Assembly (NCBI GenBank): GCA_004214065.1
Contig: SGZM01000003.1
Location: 1 to 64,000, forward strand
Source: Gammaproteobacteria bacterium
Lineage (GTDB): Bacteria; Pseudomonadota; Gammaproteobacteria; Magnimaribacterales; Magnimaribacteraceae
Length of the DNA stretch: 64,000 bases
Reading direction: 5' to 3'
This document shows, piece after piece, positions 47,036 to 56,690 of the stretch. Numbering within the stretch: position 1 is the stretch's first letter; each line of letters opens with the position of its first letter. A program made the position numbers and the translations under genes. Below the pieces are notes generated by a model. The model ran no database searches, was not told the origin of the DNA, and saw only the letters and a program-made list of their open reading frames with translations.

Positions 47036-48391
47036 ATGTCTAAAGAAAGAGTACATATACTTGGAATTTGTGGAACTTTCATGGGTGGACTTGCTTTACT
47101 GGGCAAGGAAAAGGGTATTGAGATCACAGGATGTGATAACAATATTTATCCCCCTATGTCTGATCACCTAAAAGATATGGGTATAGAAATAATTCAAGGT
47201 TATGAAGCCTCTAAACTCCCTGAGGCAGACTATTTTGTAATTGGAAACTCTATATCTAGAGGTAATCCAGCTTTAGAGTATTTACTTTCTAATAAAGCTA
47301 ATCTCATATCAGGTCCAGAATGGTTGTATAAATCTATTTTAAAGGACAAGAAGGTTATTGCTGTTTCTGGAACTCATGGCAAGACATCTACAACAGCAAT
47401 GATTTCTTGGATTTTTGAAGATCAAGGTATTGATGTAGGTTATTTGATAGCCGGTAAACCTAAAGATTTTGAAAAATCTGCAAGAAGGGGTAACGATGAA
47501 ATATTTGTTCTAGAAGCGGACGAATACGATACGGCTTTTTTCGATAAAAGATCAAAGTTTATTCATTACAAACCCGATACTTTAATAATTAATAATTTAG
47601 AATTTGATCATGGAGATATATTTCCAGACATAACCTATATATTCAGAGAATTTCATCATTTAGTAAGGACTTTAAAGGAAGAAGCGCAAATTATCTTTCC
47701 ATCTGATGATTCAAATATAGCAAAAGTTTTAGATATGGGCTGTTGGAGCAAATTAATCAGTTATGGAATAAATGATGATCATGATAATTCAATAAGTTTT
47801 CATGATGATTCTAAAAAAATAATATATAAAAATGACGAAGAGCAGGGACAGATAGATTGGAAAATGTTTGGCGAGCATAATGCAAGAAATGCAATGACAG
47901 CTGCTTTAGCTGCAAAACAATATGGCATATCTTTAAAAGATTCTTTATCGTCTTTGGCAAAATTTCAAGGTGTGTCAAAGCGTCAAGACATCCTTTTAGA
48001 CACAGATAGATTAATATTAATAGAAGACTTTGCCCATCATCCAACAGCAATAAAGACAACTATAGAAGGCATACGAAAGAATTTTCCTACTAATCGTTTA
48101 CTGGTTGCTGTTGAGTTAAGGTCCAATACTATGAAGTCAGGTTTTCATGACAAAAGGTTGGTAGAAGCAACCTCTGATGCAGATAAGATATTTTGGAAGA
48201 GTTCAGATTCTGAGCAGGTACAAGGGTTGATAAATAAGAATCCATCTATTTCTTTCAAGATTGATGATGTTGATGTCTTTGTGAACAACTTCAATTCAAT
48301 TTCTGATGAGGGTGATATTCTTCTTGTAATGTCCAATGGAAATTTTGATAGCCTATCAAGTAAAATTTTAGAAATAACCAAAGATGAATGA
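47036..48391 (+). CDS. mpl: UDP-MurNAc:L-Ala-gamma-D-Glu-meso-DAP ligase
   Basis: A 451-residue Mur ligase that recycles murein tripeptide. It begins with the Rossmann motif HILGICGTFMGGLALL, has the ATP loop VSGTHGKTSTTAMI near residue 115 and EADEYDTAFFDKRSKF near 163, which separates Mpl from MurC. The C-terminal domain holds EDFAHHPTAIKTT. Shows that recycled meso-DAP peptide is reused. Overlaps the next gene by eight bases. Confidence 0.95.
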   Translation: MSKERVHILGICGTFMGGLALLGKEKGIEITGCDNNIYPPMSDHLKDMGIEIIQGYEASKLPEADYFVIGNSISRGNPALEYLLSNKANLISGPEWLYKSILKDKKVIAVSGTHGKTSTTAMISWIFEDQGIDVGYLIAGKPKDFEKSARRGNDEIFVLEADEYDTAFFDKRSKFIHYKPDTLIINNLEFDHGDIFPDITYIFREFHHLVRTLKEEAQIIFPSDDSNIAKVLDMGCWSKLISYGINDDHDNSISFHDDSKKIIYKNDEEQGQIDWKMFGEHNARNAMTAALAAKQYGISLKDSLSSLAKFQGVSKRQDILLDTDRLILIEDFAHHPTAIKTTIEGIRKNFPTNRLLVAVELRSNTMKSGFHDKRLVEATSDADKIFWKSSDSEQVQGLINKNPSISFKIDDVDVFVNNFNSISDEGDILLVMSNGNFDSLSSKILEITKDE

Positions 48392-48977
48392 AGAAATAAC
48401 ATCACCAATATTTCCATTAAATGTAAATGTCTTACCGGGTGCGTTTTTGCCTTTACAGATTTTCGAGCCTAGATATATTGATATGGTAAGAGACTGCCTA
48501 GGTAATGCAGAAGGTTTTTGTATTGTTTTGTCAAAAGAAGACGATGGAAAAAATACCGATTTTCCTTCACATCATGATATTGCTACATATGTAGAGATTG
48601 TTGATTTTAACCAATTAGATAATGGCTTATTAGGCATAACCGTCAAAGGTAAACATAAGATTCAGGTTGAAGATAGATGGAAAAAGCCAGATGAATTACT
48701 ACTGGCAAAGGTAATCAAAATTAATGAAGAAGATGATAATTTATCTCAAGAACCTGAATACCTTGATTTATGGAATATGGTTGAAGAAATAACAAACCAC
48801 CCAGAGATAAAAAAACTGAATCTAGAGCTGGACTTAAATAGCTCAAAGAGTGTGTGTTATATCTTGGCAAGTATTTTACCTTTAAGACCTCAAGAGAAAC
48901 AGACTATATTAGAATTTGAGAATAATCGAGATAAACTAGATTATCTAAAAGCAGTAATTAAGAGACTAGGAGGTTAG
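48384..48977 (+). CDS. LON protease N-terminal-domain protein
   Basis: A 197-residue stand-alone LON substrate-binding (PUA-like) domain. The N terminus ISPIFPLNVNVLPGAFLPLQIFEPRY-type segment (FPLNVNVLPG then LQIFEPRYIDM) is the family signature. There is no ATPase or protease domain. Function of such stand-alone proteins is unclear. Coupled to mpl by an 8-base overlap and touching the carotenoid oxygenase gene tail to tail. Confidence 0.87.
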   Translation: MNEEITSPIFPLNVNVLPGAFLPLQIFEPRYIDMVRDCLGNAEGFCIVLSKEDDGKNTDFPSHHDIATYVEIVDFNQLDNGLLGITVKGKHKIQVEDRWKKPDELLLAKVIKINEEDDNLSQEPEYLDLWNMVEEITNHPEIKKLNLELDLNSSKSVCYILASILPLRPQEKQTILEFENNRDKLDYLKAVIKRLGG

Positions 48978-50378
48978 TTAGCCTTGTCGCCAGTTACCAT
49001 GAAAACCATAAGGTATTCTGTGAGGCAGCATAGCTTTAGCAAGAGGGCCGCTAGAAATATTTTCTGCATCGAAAATCATCAGGTCTGAACGATTCTCTTT
49101 GCCCAGATAAGCTAGGGCTAGTAGATATCCCACACCCTCATCTGAATTTTCATTTTTGGGAACAAAGATTGGCTCCCCAACTGCATCAAATTCAGTTAGT
49201 GTGAAGCTATCTTTTTGTGCTGTCTCAAAGTCATAATTCGAAATAGTATTAAAACTTACCCCTTTTGGCGATTTACCATTGTTTGAGGCGTAATATCCAT
49301 ATCTGTATTTAGACATAGATTTTCTTTCGTCCAACCTTGGGAACTCACCGATGCTATCATCAAGATATTGTTTCTTGATAGAACCTAAATTTGAGTTGAG
49401 ATCAATTTCCCATCTGTTCAATCTAGCTTCCCCTTTTTTTAGATCAGGTCGAGAGCCATCAAGATGTGGAAACATTGGCGCCTCCTCAAATTGCATCATA
49501 TCAGCAATTATCTTTCCTTCTTCTTCATACGCATTCATAGGATGGAATACATAACATGGATCGCTTTCTATCCACTTAATATCTTGAACAGAACCATCTC
49601 TAGGCATAACACCAATTTGACTAGGTCGATTAACATCCCAGGCTATTGGAGATTTACCCTGTGCAATAAGATTAAAATCTATAATTAACGGAAAAATTGG
49701 AAAAATAACGTGCTTAGTGGTTACAACAAAATCGTGGACCATGCTTGAATATGGTGTTTCAAATTCTGAGTAAGTGGTCATTATCCCTTCAGGATTAACA
49801 ACAAAATAACTCATTTTGTTTACACCAAATCCATAACTGAAACCTATCATTTCACCTGTTAGGGGATCGATTTTGGGATGGGCTGTCATGGCGGAGTCTA
49901 ATTTATTTTTATAGTTCCAAGCCCCTTTTGATTCTAAAGTGAGAGGATCCAGCTCAAATGGTTTGTGTCCTTCCTCAAGAGCTAGAAGTTTTCCTGAATG
50001 AAAGACAATATTAGTATTTGCAGTTCCATCTTCTCCTTCGAAATTATATTCAGGATCTGGCTCCATAGGATTTAAAGCGTTGATTAATGACCTACCAGCT
50101 TTTCTTTCCTGTTTCCATTTAGAAGTTTGAGCCCATCTATTTAAGTATGAAATCTTCCCATTCTCAAAATGAAAAGCATGTATCATTCCATCTCCTGCAA
50201 ACCAATGGTAGTCACCACCCATAGGCGGAAATTGAGGATCTGGACCATTTCTATAGTAACTTCCAAAAAGATCTTTAGGAACTTCTCCTTCTATTATGAG
50301 ATCTTGAATATCACACTCCATTCTCAGGGGAGCGTAATTACCTCTTAAATTAGGATGGTCTGGATATATATCTGTCAT
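48978..50378 (-). CDS. Carotenoid cleavage oxygenase (RPE65 family)
   Basis: A 466-residue seven-bladed propeller oxygenase. All four iron-binding histidines are visible in the expected motifs: TAHPKID near residue 164, MVHDFVV near 213, FHPMNAYEE near 278 and the C-terminal GFHGNWRQG. Substrates in this family include carotenoids, apocarotenals and lignin stilbenes; a retinal-forming role for proteorhodopsin is possible but there is no rhodopsin or carotenoid gene here. It follows the DedA gene by two bases. Confidence 0.92.
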   Translation of the reverse strand: MTDIYPDHPNLRGNYAPLRMECDIQDLIIEGEVPKDLFGSYYRNGPDPQFPPMGGDYHWFAGDGMIHAFHFENGKISYLNRWAQTSKWKQERKAGRSLINALNPMEPDPEYNFEGEDGTANTNIVFHSGKLLALEEGHKPFELDPLTLESKGAWNYKNKLDSAMTAHPKIDPLTGEMIGFSYGFGVNKMSYFVVNPEGIMTTYSEFETPYSSMVHDFVVTTKHVIFPIFPLIIDFNLIAQGKSPIAWDVNRPSQIGVMPRDGSVQDIKWIESDPCYVFHPMNAYEEEGKIIADMMQFEEAPMFPHLDGSRPDLKKGEARLNRWEIDLNSNLGSIKKQYLDDSIGEFPRLDERKSMSKYRYGYYASNNGKSPKGVSFNTISNYDFETAQKDSFTLTEFDAVGEPIFVPKNENSDEGVGYLLALAYLGKENRSDLMIFDAENISSGPLAKAMLPHRIPYGFHGNWRQG

Positions 50379-50380
50379 AG

Positions 50381-50980
50381 TTATTTAAATTTTTTACTAA
50401 AATATCTTATAAACAATAATAAGACAATTATTCCTATCCAAAACCATATTGAATCTAAGGGATTAGAGTTCTCAGTTACAACACTCTGACCAGCATAATA
50501 GCCGGGAATTGTGTATATAAGGGCCCATAAAAAACAAGACAAAATTTCAATAAAAAAGAAATTCCTTTTATTCATATTTAATGATCCTGCAGTTATAGGC
50601 AGCAATGGTCTAATTGGACCAATAAACTTTCCTACAAAAAGTCCAATCATTCCATATCGCTTAAAGAATTGCTGTCCATTGATTAAGAACTCAGGATGAT
50701 TTTTAAAAGGCCACAATTTACTTAGAGAATTTCTTAAACTAAATCCAATAAAGAAACTTGCTATATCAGACAGTAGACTAGAAAAATATGCCAGCATGAC
50801 CACTTCAAAAATGCTAAGAGAGGTAGCTGCTAAACCTGATATCACGGCAAGCAGAACCACTCCAGGAACAATAATTCCTATCAGTGCAAACGATTCTACA
50901 AATGAAGCACCAATTATTCCAACGGCAATCCATTGAGGATTTCTTTCCAACCAAACTATTAATTCATTAAATTCAAACAT
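50381..50980 (-). CDS. DedA family membrane protein
   Basis: A 199-residue inner-membrane protein with the DedA/VTT signature (PGVVLLAVISGLAA, then FFKRYGMIGLFVGKFIGPIRPLLPITAGSLNM). DedA proteins are undecaprenyl-phosphate or phospholipid translocases or affect membrane potential. The start chosen is ATG 50980 (MFEFNELIVWLE); the upstream frame to 51025 would overlap proA. In an operon with the carotenoid oxygenase. Confidence 0.88.
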   Translation of the reverse strand: MFEFNELIVWLERNPQWIAVGIIGASFVESFALIGIIVPGVVLLAVISGLAATSLSIFEVVMLAYFSSLLSDIASFFIGFSLRNSLSKLWPFKNHPEFLINGQQFFKRYGMIGLFVGKFIGPIRPLLPITAGSLNMNKRNFFFIEILSCFLWALIYTIPGYYAGQSVVTENSNPLDSIWFWIGIIVLLLFIRYFSKKFK

Positions 50981-51010
50981 CTTAAGTCTTTGAAAGCCTA
51001 GATACTTAGG

Positions 51011-51016
51011 TAGAAT
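51011..51016 (+). promoter_or_regulatory. Putative -10 element of the proA operon
   Basis: TAGAAT ends eight bases before the ATG at 51025, without a close ribosome site; predicted leader is 0-2 bases. Confidence 0.35.
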
Positions 51017-51024
51017 ATTCAACA

Positions 51025-52293
51025 ATGCCTCAGAGTAAAGAAATAAATGCCTATATGGAACAGCTAGGATTAGAAGCCAAACAAGCTTCTAAGGTGCTAT
51101 CACAGTCGTGTTTGGAACAAAAGAATGAAGCCCTTCAGTGTATTTCTGATCAAATAGATGAACACAGGGTCGAAATTTTAAAAGAAAATCAGAAAGATTT
51201 AGAGTCAGCAAAGAAAAAATCAATTGGATCAGCTCTTATAGACAGGCTGGAACTCAATGAGAGTAGAATTGATTCCATGATTTCAGGCTTGAAGGTAGTT
51301 TCAGATTTACCTGACCCTGTTGGAGAAATAGTAGACTTAGACCCAACACCATCTGGAATTGAGGTTAGTAAAATGCGAGTTCCTTTGGGAGTTGTAGGAA
51401 TAATATACGAGTCAAGGCCGAACGTAACAGCCGATGCAGCTGCTCTGTGTTTAAAATCTGGAAATGCTTGTCTCCTAAGAGGAGGTTCAGAGGCAATCTT
51501 ATCAAATAAGATTATTTGGAATTGCCTTCAAAAAGGTCTGGAAATATCTGGGCTCCCTAAAGAATGTATTCAATTAGTAGAAACTACTGATAGAGAAGCT
51601 GTAAAGAATTTATTACATCTAGATCAATATTTAGACGTAATTATTCCACGAGGAGGTAAAGGTCTGGTGCAGTTAATATCTGAAGAATCAAGAGTCCCTG
51701 TAATAAAACACTTAGATGGAATCTGCCATGTTTATATCGATAAGAGTGCAGATCTCTTTAAAGCTGAGGCTATAGCATTTAATGCAAAAACATATAGATA
51801 TGGTATCTGTGGAGCAATGGAAACTCTTCTAATTCATCACGAAGTAGCTTCTTCCATTTTACCTAGTCTCAATAAAAAATTCCTTTCTGAGAAAGTCGAA
51901 TTGCGAGGTTGTAAAAAGACCCGAGGCTTCATAGATGTTTTAGAAGCTAAAGAGGAAGATTGGCAGACCGAGTATCTTGCTCCCATACTATCCGTCAAAA
52001 TAGTAGATAGTATAGAAGAGGCTGTAGAACATATACAAAAATTTGGTTCAAATCACACAGACTCTATCGTTGCTGAAGAAGAGCAAACTGTAGATTACTT
52101 TTTTAAAAATGTAGATTCTAGTTCTGTGATGCATAATCTACCAACTTGCTGGGCTGATGGATTTGAGTATGGATTAGGTGCAGAAGTTGGAATTTCAACT
52201 GATAAGATTCATGCAAGAGGTCCTGTTGGATTGGAAGGACTAACGTCTCAAAAATTTATAGTTAAAGGTAATTCACATTTAAGAGGAGTCTAA
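51025..52293 (+). CDS. proA: Glutamate-5-semialdehyde dehydrogenase
   Basis: A 422-residue NADPH-dependent enzyme of proline synthesis (gamma-glutamyl phosphate reductase). MRVPLGVVGIIYESRPNVTADAAALCLKSGNA-type core (start MRVPLGVVG, then ESRPNVT), LVQLISEESRVPVIKHLDGICH, and the catalytic cysteine in YGICGAMETLL near residue 275. proB is not in the window. proA before nadD is common in Gammaproteobacteria. First gene of a long forward operon to 59682. Confidence 0.96.
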   Translation: MPQSKEINAYMEQLGLEAKQASKVLSQSCLEQKNEALQCISDQIDEHRVEILKENQKDLESAKKKSIGSALIDRLELNESRIDSMISGLKVVSDLPDPVGEIVDLDPTPSGIEVSKMRVPLGVVGIIYESRPNVTADAAALCLKSGNACLLRGGSEAILSNKIIWNCLQKGLEISGLPKECIQLVETTDREAVKNLLHLDQYLDVIIPRGGKGLVQLISEESRVPVIKHLDGICHVYIDKSADLFKAEAIAFNAKTYRYGICGAMETLLIHHEVASSILPSLNKKFLSEKVELRGCKKTRGFIDVLEAKEEDWQTEYLAPILSVKIVDSIEEAVEHIQKFGSNHTDSIVAEEEQTVDYFFKNVDSSSVMHNLPTCWADGFEYGLGAEVGISTDKIHARGPVGLEGLTSQKFIVKGNSHLRGV

Positions 52294-52294
52294 A

Positions 52295-52933
52295 ATAGCC
52301 AAAAAAAAATTGATTGGTATCTTTGGAGGAACTTTTGACCCAGTTCATTTAGGACATACTTTTGTTATAAAAGAATTCACAGACTCAGTTTATTTTGACG
52401 AACTTATTCTAATACCAAATGGCAACCCTCCCCATAAAGAAAAGAATGTTTATGAGGAAGAGAAACTTGAAATGACAAAGCTTGCCCTTGGAAATACAGC
52501 AAATTTAACAATAGACGATAGGGAAGTGAAAAAGAAAGCTCCTTCTTACGCTTATTCGACCCTCCAGGAGTTAAAGAAAGAAAATCCTGATGATATTTTA
52601 GTTTGGATTATGGGTTCTGATTCTTTTGCTAGCATCGACAGCTGGTACTGTTATGAAGAGTTTATAGATGAAGTAAATCTTCTCGTTTTAGAAAGACCCG
52701 GATATTCAATTCAAAAGCAATCAATTGCTTATAACATTCTTCGCTCTAACCAAACATTTGATTTATCTGATTTTAAAAAAGATGATAATAAAATTTTTCT
52801 CTTAAAGATTAATCCTATTGAGATCAATTCAACAGAAATTAGAAAACTCATAGCGAATAATGAGGATGCTACTGAATTTTTACATCCTAATGTTTATCAG
52901 TTCATTAAAACAAATAATTTATATAAAAAATAA
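52295..52933 (+). CDS. nadD: Nicotinate-nucleotide adenylyltransferase, apparent AUA start
   Basis: Makes nicotinate adenine dinucleotide for NAD. Nucleotidyltransferase motif GIFGGTFDPVHLGH close to the N terminus and the C-terminal INSTEIRKLI are intact. In frame there is no ATG or GTG: the options are TTG 52310 or ATA 52295. AGGAG (52284-52288) sits six bases before ATA but 21 before TTG, and ATA gives the usual beginning (M)AKKKLIGIFGG. ATA start is inferred, not proven. The stop touches rsfS. Confidence 0.93.
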   Translation: MAKKKLIGIFGGTFDPVHLGHTFVIKEFTDSVYFDELILIPNGNPPHKEKNVYEEEKLEMTKLALGNTANLTIDDREVKKKAPSYAYSTLQELKKENPDDILVWIMGSDSFASIDSWYCYEEFIDEVNLLVLERPGYSIQKQSIAYNILRSNQTFDLSDFKKDDNKIFLLKINPIEINSTEIRKLIANNEDATEFLHPNVYQFIKTNNLYKK

Positions 52934-53257
52934 ATGACTAAGAATCTAAAAAATAAAATCATTGATAGTTTAGAAGACATAAAAGCAGTTGACCCTGTTG
53001 CAATAGATGTAAAAAAAATAAGCTCACTTACCGATTTCATGGTCATTGCTTCTGGAACTTCAAACAGACACATTGCAGCTATGAGCGAAAGAGTGTTAGA
53101 AGGTTTAAAAGAAAATAATATCTCCGGAATAAAGATCGAAGGGCAAGGTGGAGATGATTGGTTGTTAGTAGACGCCGGTGATGTCATTGTCCATCTAATG
53201 TCTTTTGATGCTAGAGAGTTTTATGATTTAGAAAGTTTGTGGGATCCTGAGCTTTAG
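52934..53257 (+). CDS. rsfS: Ribosome silencing factor RsfS
   Basis: A 107-residue protein that binds ribosomal protein L14 and blocks subunit joining when nutrients are low. Family stretches include FMVIASGTSNRHIAAM near residue 35 and the IEGQGGDDWLLVDAGDVIVH core with LMSFDAREFYDLESLW. Directly follows nadD without spacer, the standard gene order. Confidence 0.96.
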   Translation: MTKNLKNKIIDSLEDIKAVDPVAIDVKKISSLTDFMVIASGTSNRHIAAMSERVLEGLKENNISGIKIEGQGGDDWLLVDAGDVIVHLMSFDAREFYDLESLWDPEL

Positions 53258-53724
53258 TGAAGATTAACGTAATATCCATAGAATCAAGTCGTCCTGAATG
53301 GGCTGAAAAAGCATTTAGATCATATGAATCAAAATTCAATAAATCCATTAGCATAAACTGGGTTGGATTGAAGCCTTTAAATAGGAACAGGAACTATAAC
53401 CATTCTGAAATTGTCGAACAGGAAAGCGAATTACTTTTTTCTAAAATTAAAAAGAAAGATTTTGTTATTACTTTAGACAGGCAAGGCATGGAATTAAGTA
53501 CAGAAAAACTTAGAGTTCAGTTTGATAATTGGGTCTCCAGTTCTAGAGACATTTCGATGATAATCGGAGGTCCAGATGGTTTGAGTAAGGATCTCTTGAA
53601 GAAAAGTGATTTTTGTTGGTCTTTATCAGACTTAACTTTTCCTCACTCTTTTGTACCTATTTTAATTATTGAACAACTCTATAGGGTTTGGTCTATAACT
53701 CAAAATCATCCTTACCATAAATAG
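53257..53724 (+). CDS. rlmH: 23S rRNA pseudouridine-1915 N3-methyltransferase
   Basis: A 155-residue SPOUT methyltransferase that modifies pseudouridine 1915 in 23S rRNA. Hallmarks are LDRQGMELSTEKL near residue 73, IIGGPDGLS near 102 (SAM-binding knot), and LSDLTFPHSF near 126. Starts with GTG that overlaps the rsfS stop by one base, giving re-initiation. Order rsfS-rlmH-mrdA as in E. coli. Confidence 0.95.
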   Translation: MKINVISIESSRPEWAEKAFRSYESKFNKSISINWVGLKPLNRNRNYNHSEIVEQESELLFSKIKKKDFVITLDRQGMELSTEKLRVQFDNWVSSSRDISMIIGGPDGLSKDLLKKSDFCWSLSDLTFPHSFVPILIIEQLYRVWSITQNHPYHK

Positions 53725-53728
53725 TTTT

Positions 53729-55573
53729 ATGAAATTTGTACAAGACCTAAAGCGAGATGAAAGGGAAATTAAATCCTTAAAGGAAAGATCTAGAATAATT
53801 TTCTTGTTCATTTCTATAATGTTTTGCATTGGTCTTTTTAAAATTCTTCAATTGAGCATCTTAGATAACACTGAATATTTAGATGATTCAGATAAAAATA
53901 GGATTATTGAAATGCCAATTCATCCTGCTCGAGGATTGATTAAGCTTCAGGATGGATTGGTGGTTGCGGAAAATATCGTCTCTAAAGATTTATTTATAAA
54001 GACAGAGTTTCTCGATTCAGCAGAAAAAGAACTAGATTATCTCAGAACAAATATTGCTAACGATAGGAAATTAACTTATTCAGATGTAAAAAATTATAAA
54101 AAAGATGAGAAGGTCTTATTACTCGGTAATTTAAGTTCTGCAGAACTCGCAAAATTCGAATTGTCTAAAGAGTTTATGCCGCATATTTCATTAGAGATAA
54201 GTTTAAGGAGATACTTACCTCAAAAAAATCTCTTTTCGCATGTGATAGGCCATCTAGGGAGACTATCTTCAGAGGAGAAAACTTACTTACCTAGATTTGA
54301 ATATCCTCTCACTTCTTTTTTAGGAAAAGTCGGTCTTGAGAAGGTTTATGAAAAAGAGCTGAAAGGATTCCCTGGTTTAAGTCTTATGGAAGTTGATGTA
54401 TATGGGAAAAAAATAAGAGAGCTAGAAAGAAACTTACCTCTAACCCCCAAAGACATAACACTTTCGTTAAATTTGAAGCTTCAGAATATTGCTCGAACAG
54501 AATTAGCAAATCGAAAAGGTGCTATTATAGCTTTAGATCCAAATACTGGTTTCATTAAAGCTATGGTCAGTTCTCCAGACTACAATCCAAATACTTTAAA
54601 CGGATCAGAAATTGGAAGTTCTTTTGAAGATTATCTTCGAGAGGATTCACCTTTTTTTAATAGGGCAATCTCAGGCTCATATCCTCCGGCATCAACCATA
54701 AAGCCTTTTGTGGGCTTATTGGGTTTAGAGGAAGGTGTCATTACAGAAGATACTAAAATTGAAGATAAAGGTTTCTTTCAACTTAAAGAGGACGGGCGTC
54801 GTTATCGAGGTTGGAAAGAAGATGGTCATGGGCAAGTTAATTTAAATAAGGCAATCGTAGAATCATCAGATGTATATTTCTATGAGCTTTCCTCTCAATT
54901 AACAATAGACAGGATTTCAAAGTTTTTGTCTGCCTTTGGATTTGGAAAATTCACCGAAATAGATCTTTATAGTGAGGCACAAAGTATCTTGCCAACCAGA
55001 AACTGGAAACTAGGCAATATAGGTGAACCTTGGTTTGTGGGAGACACAATCAATATTGGTATTGGTCAAGGATATATTACCTCTACTCCAATGCAGCTTT
55101 TATCTTCGATCTCAGCAATAGCAACTAAAGGCAAGATTTTTAAACCAAAAATTGTAAGTAAAATTGGTTCTGAACCTTTGATGCCTGAACTATTACATGA
55201 AATTAAAATCAAAGATCAGCAACATTGGAATATCATAGAGAAGTCTATGATTAAAGTTATTCAGTCATGGAATGGTACTGCACATAACTTATACACTGAA
55301 GGTGGAGTTGTGATAGCTGGTAAGACAGGAACCGCACAAATAAAAAGCTTAACTGACCAAGATCTAACAGTCAGAGAAGAATACCAAGAAGTTAGAGATA
55401 ATATTGAGGATAGAGATCATGCCTTATTTGCAAGTTATGGTCCGATTCCTAATCCAAATATTGCTGTGGTTGTAATTGTAGAGAATGGTGAATCGGGCAG
55501 TGCCGTAGCAGCACCGATTGCTAAGAAGATGATTGAAGCATATCAAAAGATAACTTTTATAGATGAGCAATAG
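53729..55573 (+). CDS. mrdA: Penicillin-binding protein 2
   Basis: A 614-residue class B transpeptidase that, with RodA, makes side-wall peptidoglycan in rod-shaped cells. N-terminal membrane anchor near residues 27-50, dimerisation domain, then transpeptidase motifs: PASTIKPF with nucleophile Ser near 317, SSD (in place of SxN) near 375, and AGKTGTAQ near 529. Overlaps rodA by 11 bases. Confidence 0.96.
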   Translation: MKFVQDLKRDEREIKSLKERSRIIFLFISIMFCIGLFKILQLSILDNTEYLDDSDKNRIIEMPIHPARGLIKLQDGLVVAENIVSKDLFIKTEFLDSAEKELDYLRTNIANDRKLTYSDVKNYKKDEKVLLLGNLSSAELAKFELSKEFMPHISLEISLRRYLPQKNLFSHVIGHLGRLSSEEKTYLPRFEYPLTSFLGKVGLEKVYEKELKGFPGLSLMEVDVYGKKIRELERNLPLTPKDITLSLNLKLQNIARTELANRKGAIIALDPNTGFIKAMVSSPDYNPNTLNGSEIGSSFEDYLREDSPFFNRAISGSYPPASTIKPFVGLLGLEEGVITEDTKIEDKGFFQLKEDGRRYRGWKEDGHGQVNLNKAIVESSDVYFYELSSQLTIDRISKFLSAFGFGKFTEIDLYSEAQSILPTRNWKLGNIGEPWFVGDTINIGIGQGYITSTPMQLLSSISAIATKGKIFKPKIVSKIGSEPLMPELLHEIKIKDQQHWNIIEKSMIKVIQSWNGTAHNLYTEGGVVIAGKTGTAQIKSLTDQDLTVREEYQEVRDNIEDRDHALFASYGPIPNPNIAVVVIVENGESGSAVAAPIAKKMIEAYQKITFIDEQ

Positions 55574-56690
55574 GAATCCATTAGATTATTCATTAAATAA
55601 ACCTTTAATTAGAGGCTTTAACCCTATTAATTATTTATTTAAAGATTTACCTCTCTTCTTAGCGCTTTTGATTCTTCTGTCTTTTGGATTATTAATGTTA
55701 TTTAGCGCAAGTGGCCAGTCTACAAGTATGGTATCCAGACAGATTATCTTTATCTTAGTAGGCTTAGTGCTTCTGTTATCTATATCGCATTTAAAACCAA
55801 GGTCATATAAGAATATACTTATGAACTCTTATTGGTTGGGAATTTTGTTACTCATATATGTCTTGATTAATCCGGCTTCAGGTTATCAGACAAGTAGGTG
55901 GATTGATTTAGGATTTTTTTCATTCCAGCCATCAGAGATAGTTAGGTTGATTTTACCTTTATCTATAGTTGCTTATCTCTGTAGAAAAGAGATGGTACCA
56001 AAATTTCAAGATTGGATGATTACGACTTTTGGGGCCTTAGCATGTTCTTATTTAGTCTATGAGCAACCCGATCTTGGCACGTCAATCATTGTACTCACAT
56101 CTGGTCTGATACCTATATTTCTAGCAGGATTACCTTTACGAATAATTATTAGTTACTTTGTTGTGCTTAGTTTGACTCTACCTGTCATTTGGACAAATTT
56201 CCTTTACGATTATCAAAAAGAGAGAGTTTATACTTTTATAGATCCTAACGCTGACCCTCTAGGCACTGGTTGGAATATTGCTCAATCTCAAACCGCAATA
56301 GGATCTGGTGGCCTATATGGAAAGGGCTTTCTTCAAGGTAGTCAAAGTCAACTTGATTTTATACCGGAAAGCCACTCTGACTTTATATTTTCTGTTATAG
56401 GTGAAGAGTTAGGTCTATTAGGAATACTCTTTTTATTTGCGTTATACGCATTTATTCTTTGGCGTGTCTTTAGAATAGGATTTTATGCTGAAACAAATTT
56501 TGAAAGATTGGCTTGCTGCTCCTTAGGTTTTATTTTTTTATTATTTATTTTAATAAACGTGTTGATGGTTATAGGTATAATTCCAGTTGTAGGTGTTCCT
56601 CTTCCATTAGTAAGCCAAGGTGGAACCTCTATAGTGGTGCATTTATTAGCTTTTGGAGTGATTCTTTCTACTAAAAAAACTCAACTATGA
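55563..56690 (+). CDS. rodA: RodA peptidoglycan polymerase
   Basis: A 375-residue SEDS-family membrane protein with about 10 helices. The family motifs FQPSEIVRL near residue 120 and the C-terminal GVPLPLVSQGGTSIV are clear; the catalytic aspartate region is ESHSDFIFSVIGEELG. It polymerises lipid II glycan strands with PBP2. Overlaps mrdA by 11 bases and mltB by four. Confidence 0.96.
   Translation: MSNRNPLDYSLNKPLIRGFNPINYLFKDLPLFLALLILLSFGLLMLFSASGQSTSMVSRQIIFILVGLVLLLSISHLKPRSYKNILMNSYWLGILLLIYVLINPASGYQTSRWIDLGFFSFQPSEIVRLILPLSIVAYLCRKEMVPKFQDWMITTFGALACSYLVYEQPDLGTSIIVLTSGLIPIFLAGLPLRIIISYFVVLSLTLPVIWTNFLYDYQKERVYTFIDPNADPLGTGWNIAQSQTAIGSGGLYGKGFLQGSQSQLDFIPESHSDFIFSVIGEELGLLGILFLFALYAFILWRVFRIGFYAETNFERLACCSLGFIFLLFILINVLMVIGIIPVVGVPLPLVSQGGTSIVVHLLAFGVILSTKKTQL

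Noticed and set aside
46976-47056. Upstream extension of the phosphofructokinase frame
   Set aside because: It would overlap the mpl start and adds sequence before the conserved AIYAQSGGVTS motif; promoters for both genes fit in this spacer.
50981-51025. Upstream extension of the DedA frame
   Set aside because: It overlaps the proA start codon, and the residues before MFEFNEL are not DedA-like.
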